Below are positions 8,828 through 16,809 of a stretch of 64,000 bases of DNA, one piece after another. Numbering within the stretch: the stretch's first letter is position 1; every line of letters starts with the position of its first letter. The notes below the pieces were generated by a model. The model was given only the letters and a program-made list of their open reading frames with translations. It had not been told where the DNA came from and made no database searches. A program made the position numbers and the translations under genes. Origin of the DNA: Thalassotalea_H sp040779345 (lineage in GTDB: Bacteria; Pseudomonadota; Gammaproteobacteria; Enterobacterales; Alteromonadaceae); contig JBFONU010000002.1 of NCBI GenBank assembly GCA_040779345.1, positions 370,585 to 434,584 on the forward strand, written 5' to 3'.

Positions 8828-9907
8828 GTGAAGCGTTACTTAGCTCTAGATGCCCTAAGAGGTTTAACTATTGCGTTAATGATTCTGGTTAATACACCGG
8901 GCTCATGGTCGCATGTATATGCGCCATTTTTACATGCACAATGGCATGGTTGTACACCTACCGACTTAGTTTTTCCTTTCTTTTTATTCATCATTGGCTC
9001 AGCGATGTTCTTTTCGTTGAAAAAAACACAAGGTCAATTTTCAAGTCAACTCTTGGTCAAAATCATTAAACGCGGGCTCATTATATTCTTTATCGGCGTG
9101 GCGTTAAATGCGTATCCATTTGTGCAACCTATTGAAGAGTTACGCTATATGGGCGTTTTACAACGTATAGGGATTGCTTATTTTTTGGCAGCGATAATGG
9201 TTGTTACTTTAAAAAGAAAAGTGATTATTTTTTCTTGTATCGCCATTTTGCTCTGTTATTGGTTATTAGTGCTCAGTGTTGGTGTAGACAGAGCGTTCAG
9301 TCTTGAAGGTAATGTTGTCAGACAATTTGATTTATGGCTACTTGGTGATAGACATATGTACAGAGGTTTGGGACTGGCCTTTGATCCCGAAGGGGTATTA
9401 AGCAGTCTACCCGCTGTTGTCAGTGTATTAATTGGTTTTGAGGTCACCCGATATTTGACCTCAATTAGCGATCATAAAAAAGTCATCAACAAACTACTTT
9501 TTATTGGTCTAACACTAAGCGGTATTGCTTTGCTTTGGCACGAGTTACTGCCGATTAATAAGTCGTTATGGAGCAGTTCTTATGTGCTTTTTTCCTCGGG
9601 TATCGCCTGCATTGTTTTGGCTGCTTTTGTTTATCTACTCGATATAAAACATCAGCGGAAATTTGCTGAACCATTGCTTGTATATGGCACGAACCCATTG
9701 TTTATTTATGTTTTATCATGGCTTTGGGTGACAACATATTTGTATGTTGATATTAATGGCGTCGATTTATATCAGTGGCTATTTAATCAACTCAGTAGTA
9801 TTTTTGCCGCGAAAATGGCATCGTTTATTTTTGCTTTAATTCATGTACTTTTGTTTTGGTATATTTCTCGGGTGTTATACCAGCGCAAACTCTTTATTAA
9901 GATATAG
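8828..9907 (+). CDS. nagX: NagX-like membrane acyltransferase (HGSNAT/DUF5009 family)
   Basis: A multi-pass inner-membrane protein of about 359 residues related to heparan-alpha-glucosaminide N-acetyltransferase (COG4299). The N-terminal signature RYLALDALRGLTIALMILVN and the downstream WHGCTPTDLVFPFFLFIIG (the latter with the conserved His of the family) are clear, followed by many hydrophobic helices. In Shewanella, nagX genes sit in N-acetylglucosamine utilization clusters, which matches this context of GH20, GH9 and a ROK kinase. It may acetylate or transport glucosamine units; the exact role is not established. The GTG at 8828 is preferred over TTG at 8822 because GGAA lies 7 bases before it. 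The GH9 gene follows after 5 bp. Confidence 0.78.
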   Translation: MKRYLALDALRGLTIALMILVNTPGSWSHVYAPFLHAQWHGCTPTDLVFPFFLFIIGSAMFFSLKKTQGQFSSQLLVKIIKRGLIIFFIGVALNAYPFVQPIEELRYMGVLQRIGIAYFLAAIMVVTLKRKVIIFSCIAILLCYWLLVLSVGVDRAFSLEGNVVRQFDLWLLGDRHMYRGLGLAFDPEGVLSSLPAVVSVLIGFEVTRYLTSISDHKKVINKLLFIGLTLSGIALLWHELLPINKSLWSSSYVLFSSGIACIVLAAFVYLLDIKHQRKFAEPLLVYGTNPLFIYVLSWLWVTTYLYVDINGVDLYQWLFNQLSSIFAAKMASFIFALIHVLLFWYISRVLYQRKLFIKI

Positions 9908-9912
9908 CTACG

Positions 9913-11808
9913 ATGAAATTATTTTACTTGCTTAAGCTGATAATTGTTTTTTGCTGCCTATTTAGTACGGTAAATGCAGGGGCTGAAGTGTACTTTCGTT
10001 ATAATCAAGCAGGTTATAGCCCCGAACGTGTTAAGAAAATAATTATCATGTCTGATGATGACATTGTTGGCCAACAATGGCGGTTAGAAAACGACAATGG
10101 TGAGGTTCAAGCGCAAGGTGCATTAAGCTCGAGTATCGCGCCAAAAACCAAACATACGGCTAAACCCTTTAATTACGTTATTGATATCAGCAACATTGTT
10201 GCTCAAGGAAACTATGAATTAACGTTAATTGAAAAAACAGTCAAGATATCGGTAAGTGATCGTCCTTATCAGCATTTACTTAACCCAATGATCCGCTTTT
10301 TGCGCGGCAATCGTTCAGGTACAGCGGATACCTTATACACCCCCGCCAGTCATTTAGGGGATAGTGAACTCAGTATTTATCGTCCTAAAGGAGATCTGAG
10401 TGAAGGCTTGTGGCAAGTTGATACCAATGCTCAAAAGGCCGATATGCTGGGGGGCTGGTATGATGCAGCTGACTATATAAAGTTTACCTTAACAACCGCT
10501 TACACTACGTATTATCTACTTAGAGCGTATCAAGAAGCGCCTGAACTTTTTACTAAAGAGTATAGTCGAACGGCATTAATTGATGTGCTTGATGAAGCTA
10601 AAGTGGGATTAGATTATTTGCTTAAAACCTATCCTTCGAACGATGAGTTTATTATTCAAGTCTCGTCAGGTGATGATCATCAACAAGGCTTTAGGTTGCC
10701 GCAAGATGATAAAAGAGATGGACAACGAGAAGCTTTCTCAGCTATTTCACCCAGTCATATGGGATTGACAAGTGCGGCGCTCGCTTTAGGTGCGGTAATT
10801 TTTAATCAGCACCTTCCTGAGGCGGCAAGTGCCTATCAAGATAAAGCGATTAACATTTATCAGCGAGCGCGTCAGGACGATGCTTTACCTTCTCCTGCAT
10901 TTGAGCGAAACAGCACCAACGATTTTTACCGAGACAACTCGAGCGATGATAATATGGGCTTAGCGGCGATTGAGCTTTACCGTTTAATGAATGAAGCCCA
11001 CTATCTTAATCACGCTAAACGCTATGCCGAACTAGCTGGTCAAAGTGCATGGGCGTCTTGGTGTTGTGTGACGAGTTCACTACATTATCGTTTGTCGACA
11101 GATTACCTCCCAGCACAACAAAGTTTAGGATCTGAACTGAGTAGTTTTCAAAACTACGCGCAAAGTAGCGGTAATATTTGGGGAATTCCAATGCGACCCA
11201 CGTGGGCGCCATTATTAGGCGCTCATGTTGTTGCCAGTTATGCGGGGTTACACACGCTTAACAACCCAGCCTATGTTCCTGATTTATTATGGGATAACCT
11301 TGATTATTTTCTTGGTAGGAATAATTGGGGCGTCAGTTTTATTGCTTCCCCGTCCTTAATTAACCCTGCAACGCATGTTTACTCGCAGTTATATCAACTC
11401 ACTAAAAAGTACCCGTTAGGTGCCGTATCAGAAGGGCCTGGTAGCCGTAGAACTTACGAAAAAATGAAAGCTTACTTTACTGCCTCGCCTCTTGATAAAA
11501 GCTTTGAACCCTTTAAGACAGATGAACAAGTTTTTTATGATAATGAAACGAATTTTCAAACGATGGAAAGTACCATTGCTTTACAAGCTACCACCATATA
11601 TATGGTGGCAATAGCCAGTAAAGTGAAGTCGAGTACGGCAATTCAACCCGTCGAAATAGCAATCCCTTTACCAAATACTAACGAAAAACAAGCCTCCTCA
11701 AAGCATAGTGCTGGTGGAAGTATGTCTTTTTGGGCGATGATTTTTTTACTGCTTATCGCCATAAAAAATAACAATAATTTTAGCACAAGACAGGTCAGAG
11801 AATTATGA
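9913..11808 (+). CDS. Glycoside hydrolase family 9 enzyme with GlyGly-CTERM tail
   Basis: A secreted 631-residue GH9 enzyme. After a signal peptide comes an N-terminal Ig-like CelD domain (YFRYNQAGYSPERVKKI), then the (alpha/alpha)6 catalytic domain with GGWYDAADYIKF, giving candidate Asp184 and Asp187. The C-terminal GH9 signature FYDNETNFQTMESTIALQA fits the pattern with Glu552 as proton donor, with one Asn-to-Gln change. After a low-complexity linker the C-terminus reads SAGGSMSFWAMIFLLLIAI plus a polar tail, resembling a GlyGly-CTERM signal cleaved by rhombosortase and linked to type II secretion. GH9 includes cellulases and beta-glucosaminidases; beside GH20 genes an amino-sugar glycan is more likely. 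It overlaps the transporter gene by ATGA. Confidence 0.85.
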   Translation: MKLFYLLKLIIVFCCLFSTVNAGAEVYFRYNQAGYSPERVKKIIIMSDDDIVGQQWRLENDNGEVQAQGALSSSIAPKTKHTAKPFNYVIDISNIVAQGNYELTLIEKTVKISVSDRPYQHLLNPMIRFLRGNRSGTADTLYTPASHLGDSELSIYRPKGDLSEGLWQVDTNAQKADMLGGWYDAADYIKFTLTTAYTTYYLLRAYQEAPELFTKEYSRTALIDVLDEAKVGLDYLLKTYPSNDEFIIQVSSGDDHQQGFRLPQDDKRDGQREAFSAISPSHMGLTSAALALGAVIFNQHLPEAASAYQDKAINIYQRARQDDALPSPAFERNSTNDFYRDNSSDDNMGLAAIELYRLMNEAHYLNHAKRYAELAGQSAWASWCCVTSSLHYRLSTDYLPAQQSLGSELSSFQNYAQSSGNIWGIPMRPTWAPLLGAHVVASYAGLHTLNNPAYVPDLLWDNLDYFLGRNNWGVSFIASPSLINPATHVYSQLYQLTKKYPLGAVSEGPGSRRTYEKMKAYFTASPLDKSFEPFKTDEQVFYDNETNFQTMESTIALQATTIYMVAIASKVKSSTAIQPVEIAIPLPNTNEKQASSKHSAGGSMSFWAMIFLLLIAIKNNNNFSTRQVREL

Positions 11809-13067
11809 AAACAAACGTTACTTCAGTGGCATTGGTATTAGTTACCTTTTTTGTCATTTCCTTTATTACCAATATTATGGGGCCGATATTCCCTTCATTA
11901 GTCAATGATTTCAACATTAGTTTAGCCGTTGCTGGGTTTTTACCTTTTGCATTTTTTGCGGCTTATGGGGTGATGTCTATTCCGTCCGGTATGTTGGTAG
12001 ACAAATATGGCGAAAAAATCGTCATGTTATTCGCTTTTTTAATGTCGGCTATTGGCGCATTTTTGTTTGCACTATCTCCTAGCTTTGTTATGGCGATGGG
12101 ATCCTTATTTTTAATTGGTACGGGCATGGCAATGTTGCAAGTTGCCATCAATCCGCTATTGAGGGTGGCAGGTGGAGAGGAGCACTTTGCATTTTATTCA
12201 GTATTAGCCCAATTACTTTTTGGTGGCGCAGCGACTATCAGCCCGATTGTGTATAGTCACGTGGTACAAGCTATGGCTGAGGGTGAAACTTCAGGGATTA
12301 TTGGTTTTTTTGTCAGTACCGTTCCTGAAAATATGACTTGGCTGTCGATGTACTGGATTTTTGCTTTTGTTTCATTAGTCATGCTGGCGCTGATTTTTGT
12401 GATTAAACTCCCTAAAGTTGAATTAAAGGATGATGAAGCGGTGGGGGCATGGCAAATTTATCTCGATTTATTTAAAAATAAAACCGTCATTTTATTTTTT
12501 ATCGGCATCGCGGCCTATGTAGGCACCGAACAAGGGGTGGCTAATGCTATTTCATTATTTTTAGAACAATATCATGGCTTAGATCCCGTTACTGTTGGCG
12601 CAAGTACTGTCAGTGATTTTTGGTTTATGTTAACCATTGGTTGTTTTCTAGGTTTAGCTTTAGTGAAAATATTAGATAGTCGCTTAGTGTTAAAACTATT
12701 TTCACTAGGTGCGATGGTGTCATTAACGGCAGCCTTAGTCGGTGATGCACAAATGTCAGTCGCTGCATTTCCTATGGTGGGATTTTTTCTCTCGGTGATG
12801 TGGTCAGTGATTTTTTCATTGGCATTAAATTCATTGAAAGATCATCATGGTTCCTTTGCCGGTATTTTGTGTACAGGTATTGTTGGCGGGGGATTAGCCT
12901 CGCCTATTATAGGTTTAATTGCCGATGCTACGGGTGACTTAAAAATTGGAATGCTCTTTGTTTATGTTACTTTAGGTTATATTTTTATGATCGGCTTTTG
13001 GGCGAAACCGCTTGTGCTTAATAAAACGGTAAAGCTTTTTAAAAATAGCGAAAAACAACAAGCGTAG
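11805..13067 (+). CDS. MFS sugar transporter, FHS (FucP-like) family
   Basis: An inner-membrane permease of 420 residues with about 12 transmembrane helices. The loop after helix 2 (MSIPSGMLVDKYGEKIVML) and the helix 4 segment AMLQVAINPLLRVAGGEEHF (compare NP in FucP, GluP and NagP transporters) point to the fucose-galactose-hexose:proton symporter family. It would import the monosaccharide released by the cluster's GH9 and GH20 enzymes, probably N-acetylglucosamine or glucosamine. The TCLNDILIP-type motif seen in Shewanella NagP is absent, so it is not a plain NagP orthologue. It starts within the stop of the GH9 gene (ATGA overlap), indicating translational coupling. Confidence 0.8.
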   Translation: MKTNVTSVALVLVTFFVISFITNIMGPIFPSLVNDFNISLAVAGFLPFAFFAAYGVMSIPSGMLVDKYGEKIVMLFAFLMSAIGAFLFALSPSFVMAMGSLFLIGTGMAMLQVAINPLLRVAGGEEHFAFYSVLAQLLFGGAATISPIVYSHVVQAMAEGETSGIIGFFVSTVPENMTWLSMYWIFAFVSLVMLALIFVIKLPKVELKDDEAVGAWQIYLDLFKNKTVILFFIGIAAYVGTEQGVANAISLFLEQYHGLDPVTVGASTVSDFWFMLTIGCFLGLALVKILDSRLVLKLFSLGAMVSLTAALVGDAQMSVAAFPMVGFFLSVMWSVIFSLALNSLKDHHGSFAGILCTGIVGGGLASPIIGLIADATGDLKIGMLFVYVTLGYIFMIGFWAKPLVLNKTVKLFKNSEKQQA

Positions 13068-13098
13068 ATAACTCAATTATTGTAAAGGCTAAAAGTTT

Positions 13099-15762
13099 AT
13101 GGATAGATATCGTACAAAATTATTCAATCGTATCATGTTAAGTCTTGTGTTTCTTTCGGTGATGTCATGCAGTAAAGAGAAGGTTAACTCAGAAGAAGAT
13201 AGCTCTCCGACTGTAACGTTGTTGAGTATTAATCAACACCAATTGAATAACTTAGCTGAAACATTACAAGTGAAATATCGTGCAATCACTAATGTTGAAA
13301 GCAATTGCCCAGAAAAAAATGGTGAAAAAGTTAAACAATGTTTTGTGGGTGAAATTAGTTTTACTAGCCCTAATGAATTAGCGGTTAAAGACTGGCAAAT
13401 TAACTATTCACAGGTTTATCCTGTCTATGCGAGTGAATCTGAACAGTTAGATATTCAGCATATCAATGGTGATTTACACCAAGTATTGCCAAAAGAAAAT
13501 TTTGCGGGCTTTAAAAGTGAACAAACACTAACGGTGAAAATATGGGTGGCAAGTACCCTGATCACCGAATCCGAATTAATGCCAAATTACTGGCTGTCAG
13601 GAAAGAACCTTAACCCTGCTGTTATCGAAAGCACTAAAACAACGCTAGACCAAGAAACGGCATTGGAAGTTCAGCCTTGGGTGATCCCATTTGATAAAAA
13701 CTTGAAATCTAATCCAAAAGATATCAATCAGTATGCTTCAGCCACATGGCTATATGAGCATAATGCTGACATTGAAACCGTGAGTGAACATCTACCTTTT
13801 GCTATTTTGCCAACGCCAACATCCATAAAAGTGATGATGCCAGAGCAAAGACTTTCAATTGCAACGGGCATTAACATTCATTACCAAGACATTGTGCCTG
13901 ATGACATTAGTGCTGCTGTTGAGCGATTAGCAAAATTGGGTGTTAAAGAGTCAAAAGATGGCGTGCCTTTACATGTTAAAATTGACAAACAGCTGACTAA
14001 CAAAGAGGGCTATCATTTATCTATATCAGCAAAAAGTATGACGGTTAGTGGGGCAGATCCCACAGGTGTTTTTTATGGCATTCAATCGATTGCAAGCTTA
14101 TTATCATTATCTGAGAAAACACTGCCCTTGGTTGAGGTTGATGATCAACCTAAATATACCTATCGCGGACAACATATTGATGTAGCCCGTAACTTTCATG
14201 ACAAAGCCATGATTTTACGTTTAATTGAACAAATGGCGGCTTACAAATTAAATAAACTGCATATGCATTTGGCTGAAGATGAAGGGTGGCGGATTGAACT
14301 ACCCAGTTTACCCGAGTTAACCGAAATTGGTGGGCAACGCTGCATGGATCTTTCTGATAAACAATGCATGCAGCCACAACTCGGGGGAGCAGGAGCAACA
14401 GAACGTGATGGATTTTATACCGTTAAAGATTACATCGACATCCTAAAGTATGCTAAACGTCACCATATTCAAGTGATCCCTTCACTTGATATGCCGGGAC
14501 ATTCTCGCGCCGCGATAAAAGCGATGGAGGCACGTTACCAACGTTATATTGAGCAAGAAAATGAAGTAGAAGCTACGCGATATTTACTGTCAGACTTTAA
14601 CGATATCACTAAGTACAATTCTATTCAGAATTACCACGACAATACCATTAATGTTTGCATGGAGTCATCGTATGCCTTTGTTGATCGGGTATTAGAAGAT
14701 TTGATTTCATTGCATAAACAAGCGGAACACCCATTACAAATGTATCACATTGGTGCTGATGAAACGGCAGGTGCTTGGGTAGAGTCACCCGCTTGTCAGG
14801 CATTAGTTGCGGATAAAACCAATGAAGTTAATGACATTAAACATTTAGGTGCTCACTTTATTGAGCGAGTTGCTAATATGGTGGTTGCTAAAGGTATTTC
14901 AGTTGGTGGCTGGAATGACGGTTTAGGTGAAACCAATGTTGAGCAAATGCCCAAAGATGTGTATTCCTATATTTGGGGGGCACTACCTTGGGGCGCTCAT
15001 CAAATGGTGAGTGAACAAGCGCGTAGAAATTGGCATATCGTTTTATCTATACCTGATGTATTTTATTTTGATTTCCCATATGAAGTCGACCCAAAAGAGC
15101 GCGGTTATAAATGGGCATCGCGACGTGTTGATAGTCGTAATGTCTTTAATTTTATGCCTGATAATTTACCGATTCATGCCGAATTTCGCGTGGATACTTT
15201 AGGGCATCACTTTACGATTGATGACACGACACAAACCAATGACAAAGGTGAGATCACTCATCAGCCTTTACCTGAAAACTTCAAAGTTTCTGGTATTCAA
15301 GGGCAATTATGGAGTGAAACAGTTCGCAGTGAAACGCAAGCGGAATATATGATATTCCCTAGAATGATCGCTCTAGCTGAACGTGCTTGGTCGTCACCTA
15401 ATTGGCATGTACCTTATGATTACCAAGGGAAAAAGTATCATAAAGATAGCGGCGTTTTTACTGAAGAATTGCAACAGGCAAGAGACCTTGAATGGCAAAA
15501 ATTCAGTAATATCCTTGCTCAAAAGGAATTGCCAAAGTTAGATGCCTTAGGCGTTTTTTATCGAGTACCTACTGCGGGGGCAAAAATAATCAATAATAAA
15601 CTTCATCTCAATAGCTCGTTGCCAGGTTTGCCGCTTGAGTATAAGCGTGTTGACGGCGTTTGGCAGTCATATCAAAAGCCTGTTGAAGTGACGTTACCTG
15701 TTGAAGTCAGATCGCGAAGCGCAAATGGTCAACGAGCGGGGCGTAGTTTACCGCTGCAATAA
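13099..15762 (+). CDS. GH20 beta-N-acetylhexosaminidase (chitobiase), lipoprotein
   Basis: An 887-residue chitobiase-type enzyme that removes terminal beta-linked GlcNAc from chitooligosaccharides by substrate-assisted catalysis. A lipoprotein signal ends in the lipobox LSVMSC. Domains in order are CHB_HEX-like carbohydrate-binding (about 40-190), GH20b (about 225-340), the TIM-barrel catalytic domain (about 345-780; YRGQHIDVARNFHD, HMHLAEDEGWRIELP) and a C-terminal CHB_HEX_C Ig-like domain. The catalytic Asp-Glu pair is Asp554-Glu555 in HIGADETAGAW. Cleavage in the periplasm would feed the transporter upstream and the kinase downstream. A terminator follows. Length and layout agree with Vibrio and Serratia chitobiases. 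Confidence 0.93.
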   Translation: MDRYRTKLFNRIMLSLVFLSVMSCSKEKVNSEEDSSPTVTLLSINQHQLNNLAETLQVKYRAITNVESNCPEKNGEKVKQCFVGEISFTSPNELAVKDWQINYSQVYPVYASESEQLDIQHINGDLHQVLPKENFAGFKSEQTLTVKIWVASTLITESELMPNYWLSGKNLNPAVIESTKTTLDQETALEVQPWVIPFDKNLKSNPKDINQYASATWLYEHNADIETVSEHLPFAILPTPTSIKVMMPEQRLSIATGINIHYQDIVPDDISAAVERLAKLGVKESKDGVPLHVKIDKQLTNKEGYHLSISAKSMTVSGADPTGVFYGIQSIASLLSLSEKTLPLVEVDDQPKYTYRGQHIDVARNFHDKAMILRLIEQMAAYKLNKLHMHLAEDEGWRIELPSLPELTEIGGQRCMDLSDKQCMQPQLGGAGATERDGFYTVKDYIDILKYAKRHHIQVIPSLDMPGHSRAAIKAMEARYQRYIEQENEVEATRYLLSDFNDITKYNSIQNYHDNTINVCMESSYAFVDRVLEDLISLHKQAEHPLQMYHIGADETAGAWVESPACQALVADKTNEVNDIKHLGAHFIERVANMVVAKGISVGGWNDGLGETNVEQMPKDVYSYIWGALPWGAHQMVSEQARRNWHIVLSIPDVFYFDFPYEVDPKERGYKWASRRVDSRNVFNFMPDNLPIHAEFRVDTLGHHFTIDDTTQTNDKGEITHQPLPENFKVSGIQGQLWSETVRSETQAEYMIFPRMIALAERAWSSPNWHVPYDYQGKKYHKDSGVFTEELQQARDLEWQKFSNILAQKELPKLDALGVFYRVPTAGAKIINNKLHLNSSLPGLPLEYKRVDGVWQSYQKPVEVTLPVEVRSRSANGQRAGRSLPLQ

Positions 15763-15783
15763 CTTGATGAAAGTAACCACTTT

Positions 15784-15821
15784 AAGCCTAAATATCACTG
15801 AGTGAATTTAGGCTTTTTTAT
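15784..15821 (+). terminator. Rho-independent terminator after GH20 gene
   Basis: A 10-bp stem (AAGCCTAAAT / ATTTAGGCTT) with a further inner TCAC/GTGA stem is followed by a T run. It closes the AraC-divergent operon before the kinase gene. Confidence 0.8.
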
Positions 15822-15927
15822 TTGTCTGCCACACTGGTGAGAAAAGTATTGTTACTAGGTAGATTAGTATCATAAATTTGTGATTGTTCTAGCAAAATAT
15901 CAGCAAGTAAATATTTTAGGTTTTAAT

Positions 15928-16779
15928 ATGAATTCTTCTTCAATAGTCACCTTAGACATTGGTGGAACTACCATAAATGCAGGTCGCTATCAAAATGGCA
16001 ACATTGAAGTTAGCCAGCTATTCAATTTTTCAGCACAAGAAAATGAGGCTGAAATATTACAGTTTATTATTGACTGTATTGATCAAGTTAAAAAGGAAAA
16101 TACTGTCGGCATCGCTATTGGTGTCCCTAGTATAGTGGATATTAAGTTAGGGATTGTTTTTGATGCGGTGAATATACCAGCGTGGAAAAAGTACCAGTTA
16201 AAAGAGGCGTTATTTGCACATTATGGTTGTGATATTTATATCAATAATGATGTGAATTGTTTTGTGGCTGGCGAATCCGCTTTTGGCGCAGGAAAGACAT
16301 TTGAAGATGTGGTAGGTGTGTGCTTAGGTACAGGCTTTGGCTCAGGATTTTTTATTAATAATCAGTTATTTGCCGGACATAATTGCTGTGCTGGTGAGGT
16401 GGGTGGAATTAGCTATTTAGATGCGACCATCGATGATTATTGCTCAGGGCAGTTTTTTTTACGTCATTATCAAACAAGTGGTGCAGCACTTTCAACGCAG
16501 GCTAAAAATGGCGATAAAGCCGCAATTTTAGCTTTTGAAACATTTGGCCAGCATTTAGCAAAAGCTATTTCACATATCTTATTTGTGATAGATCCTCAAA
16601 TTATTGTTATTGGGGGCTCTGTTGCAAAGTCCTATCATTTGTTTATTGATGCTTTATGGCAAGAGCTTGAAAACTTCCCTTATCAGGTCGTTATTAAAAA
16701 TTTAAATATTGTGCCTAGTGAGCTAGAAAATTCAGCATTGTTAGGTGCCGCTCATTTGTATTTACAACAAAAAAAATAA
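15928..16779 (+). CDS. ROK-family sugar kinase (GlcNAc/glucose kinase-like)
   Basis: A cytoplasmic sugar kinase of about 283 residues. The N-terminal phosphate loop LDIGGTTINAG, the GVCLGTGFGSGFFIN adenosine-pocket segment and AGEVGG identify the ROK fold. The ROK zinc motif CxCGxxGCxE is missing: after GEVGGISYLDA only a lone DDYCSG is seen, and the usual His of GEVGH is Gly. This resembles zinc-less ROK kinases. By context it phosphorylates GlcNAc or GlcN imported by the cluster's transporter. The ATG at 15928 is preferred to an open frame from 15880 because a TAGG lies 7 bases upstream and the protein then starts just before the phosphate loop. It is followed after 30 bp by the second GH9. 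Confidence 0.8.
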   Translation: MNSSSIVTLDIGGTTINAGRYQNGNIEVSQLFNFSAQENEAEILQFIIDCIDQVKKENTVGIAIGVPSIVDIKLGIVFDAVNIPAWKKYQLKEALFAHYGCDIYINNDVNCFVAGESAFGAGKTFEDVVGVCLGTGFGSGFFINNQLFAGHNCCAGEVGGISYLDATIDDYCSGQFFLRHYQTSGAALSTQAKNGDKAAILAFETFGQHLAKAISHILFVIDPQIIVIGGSVAKSYHLFIDALWQELENFPYQVVIKNLNIVPSELENSALLGAAHLYLQQKK

Positions 16780-16809
16780 GTCCAAATTCAATAATAAAAA
16801 GGTCATGTT

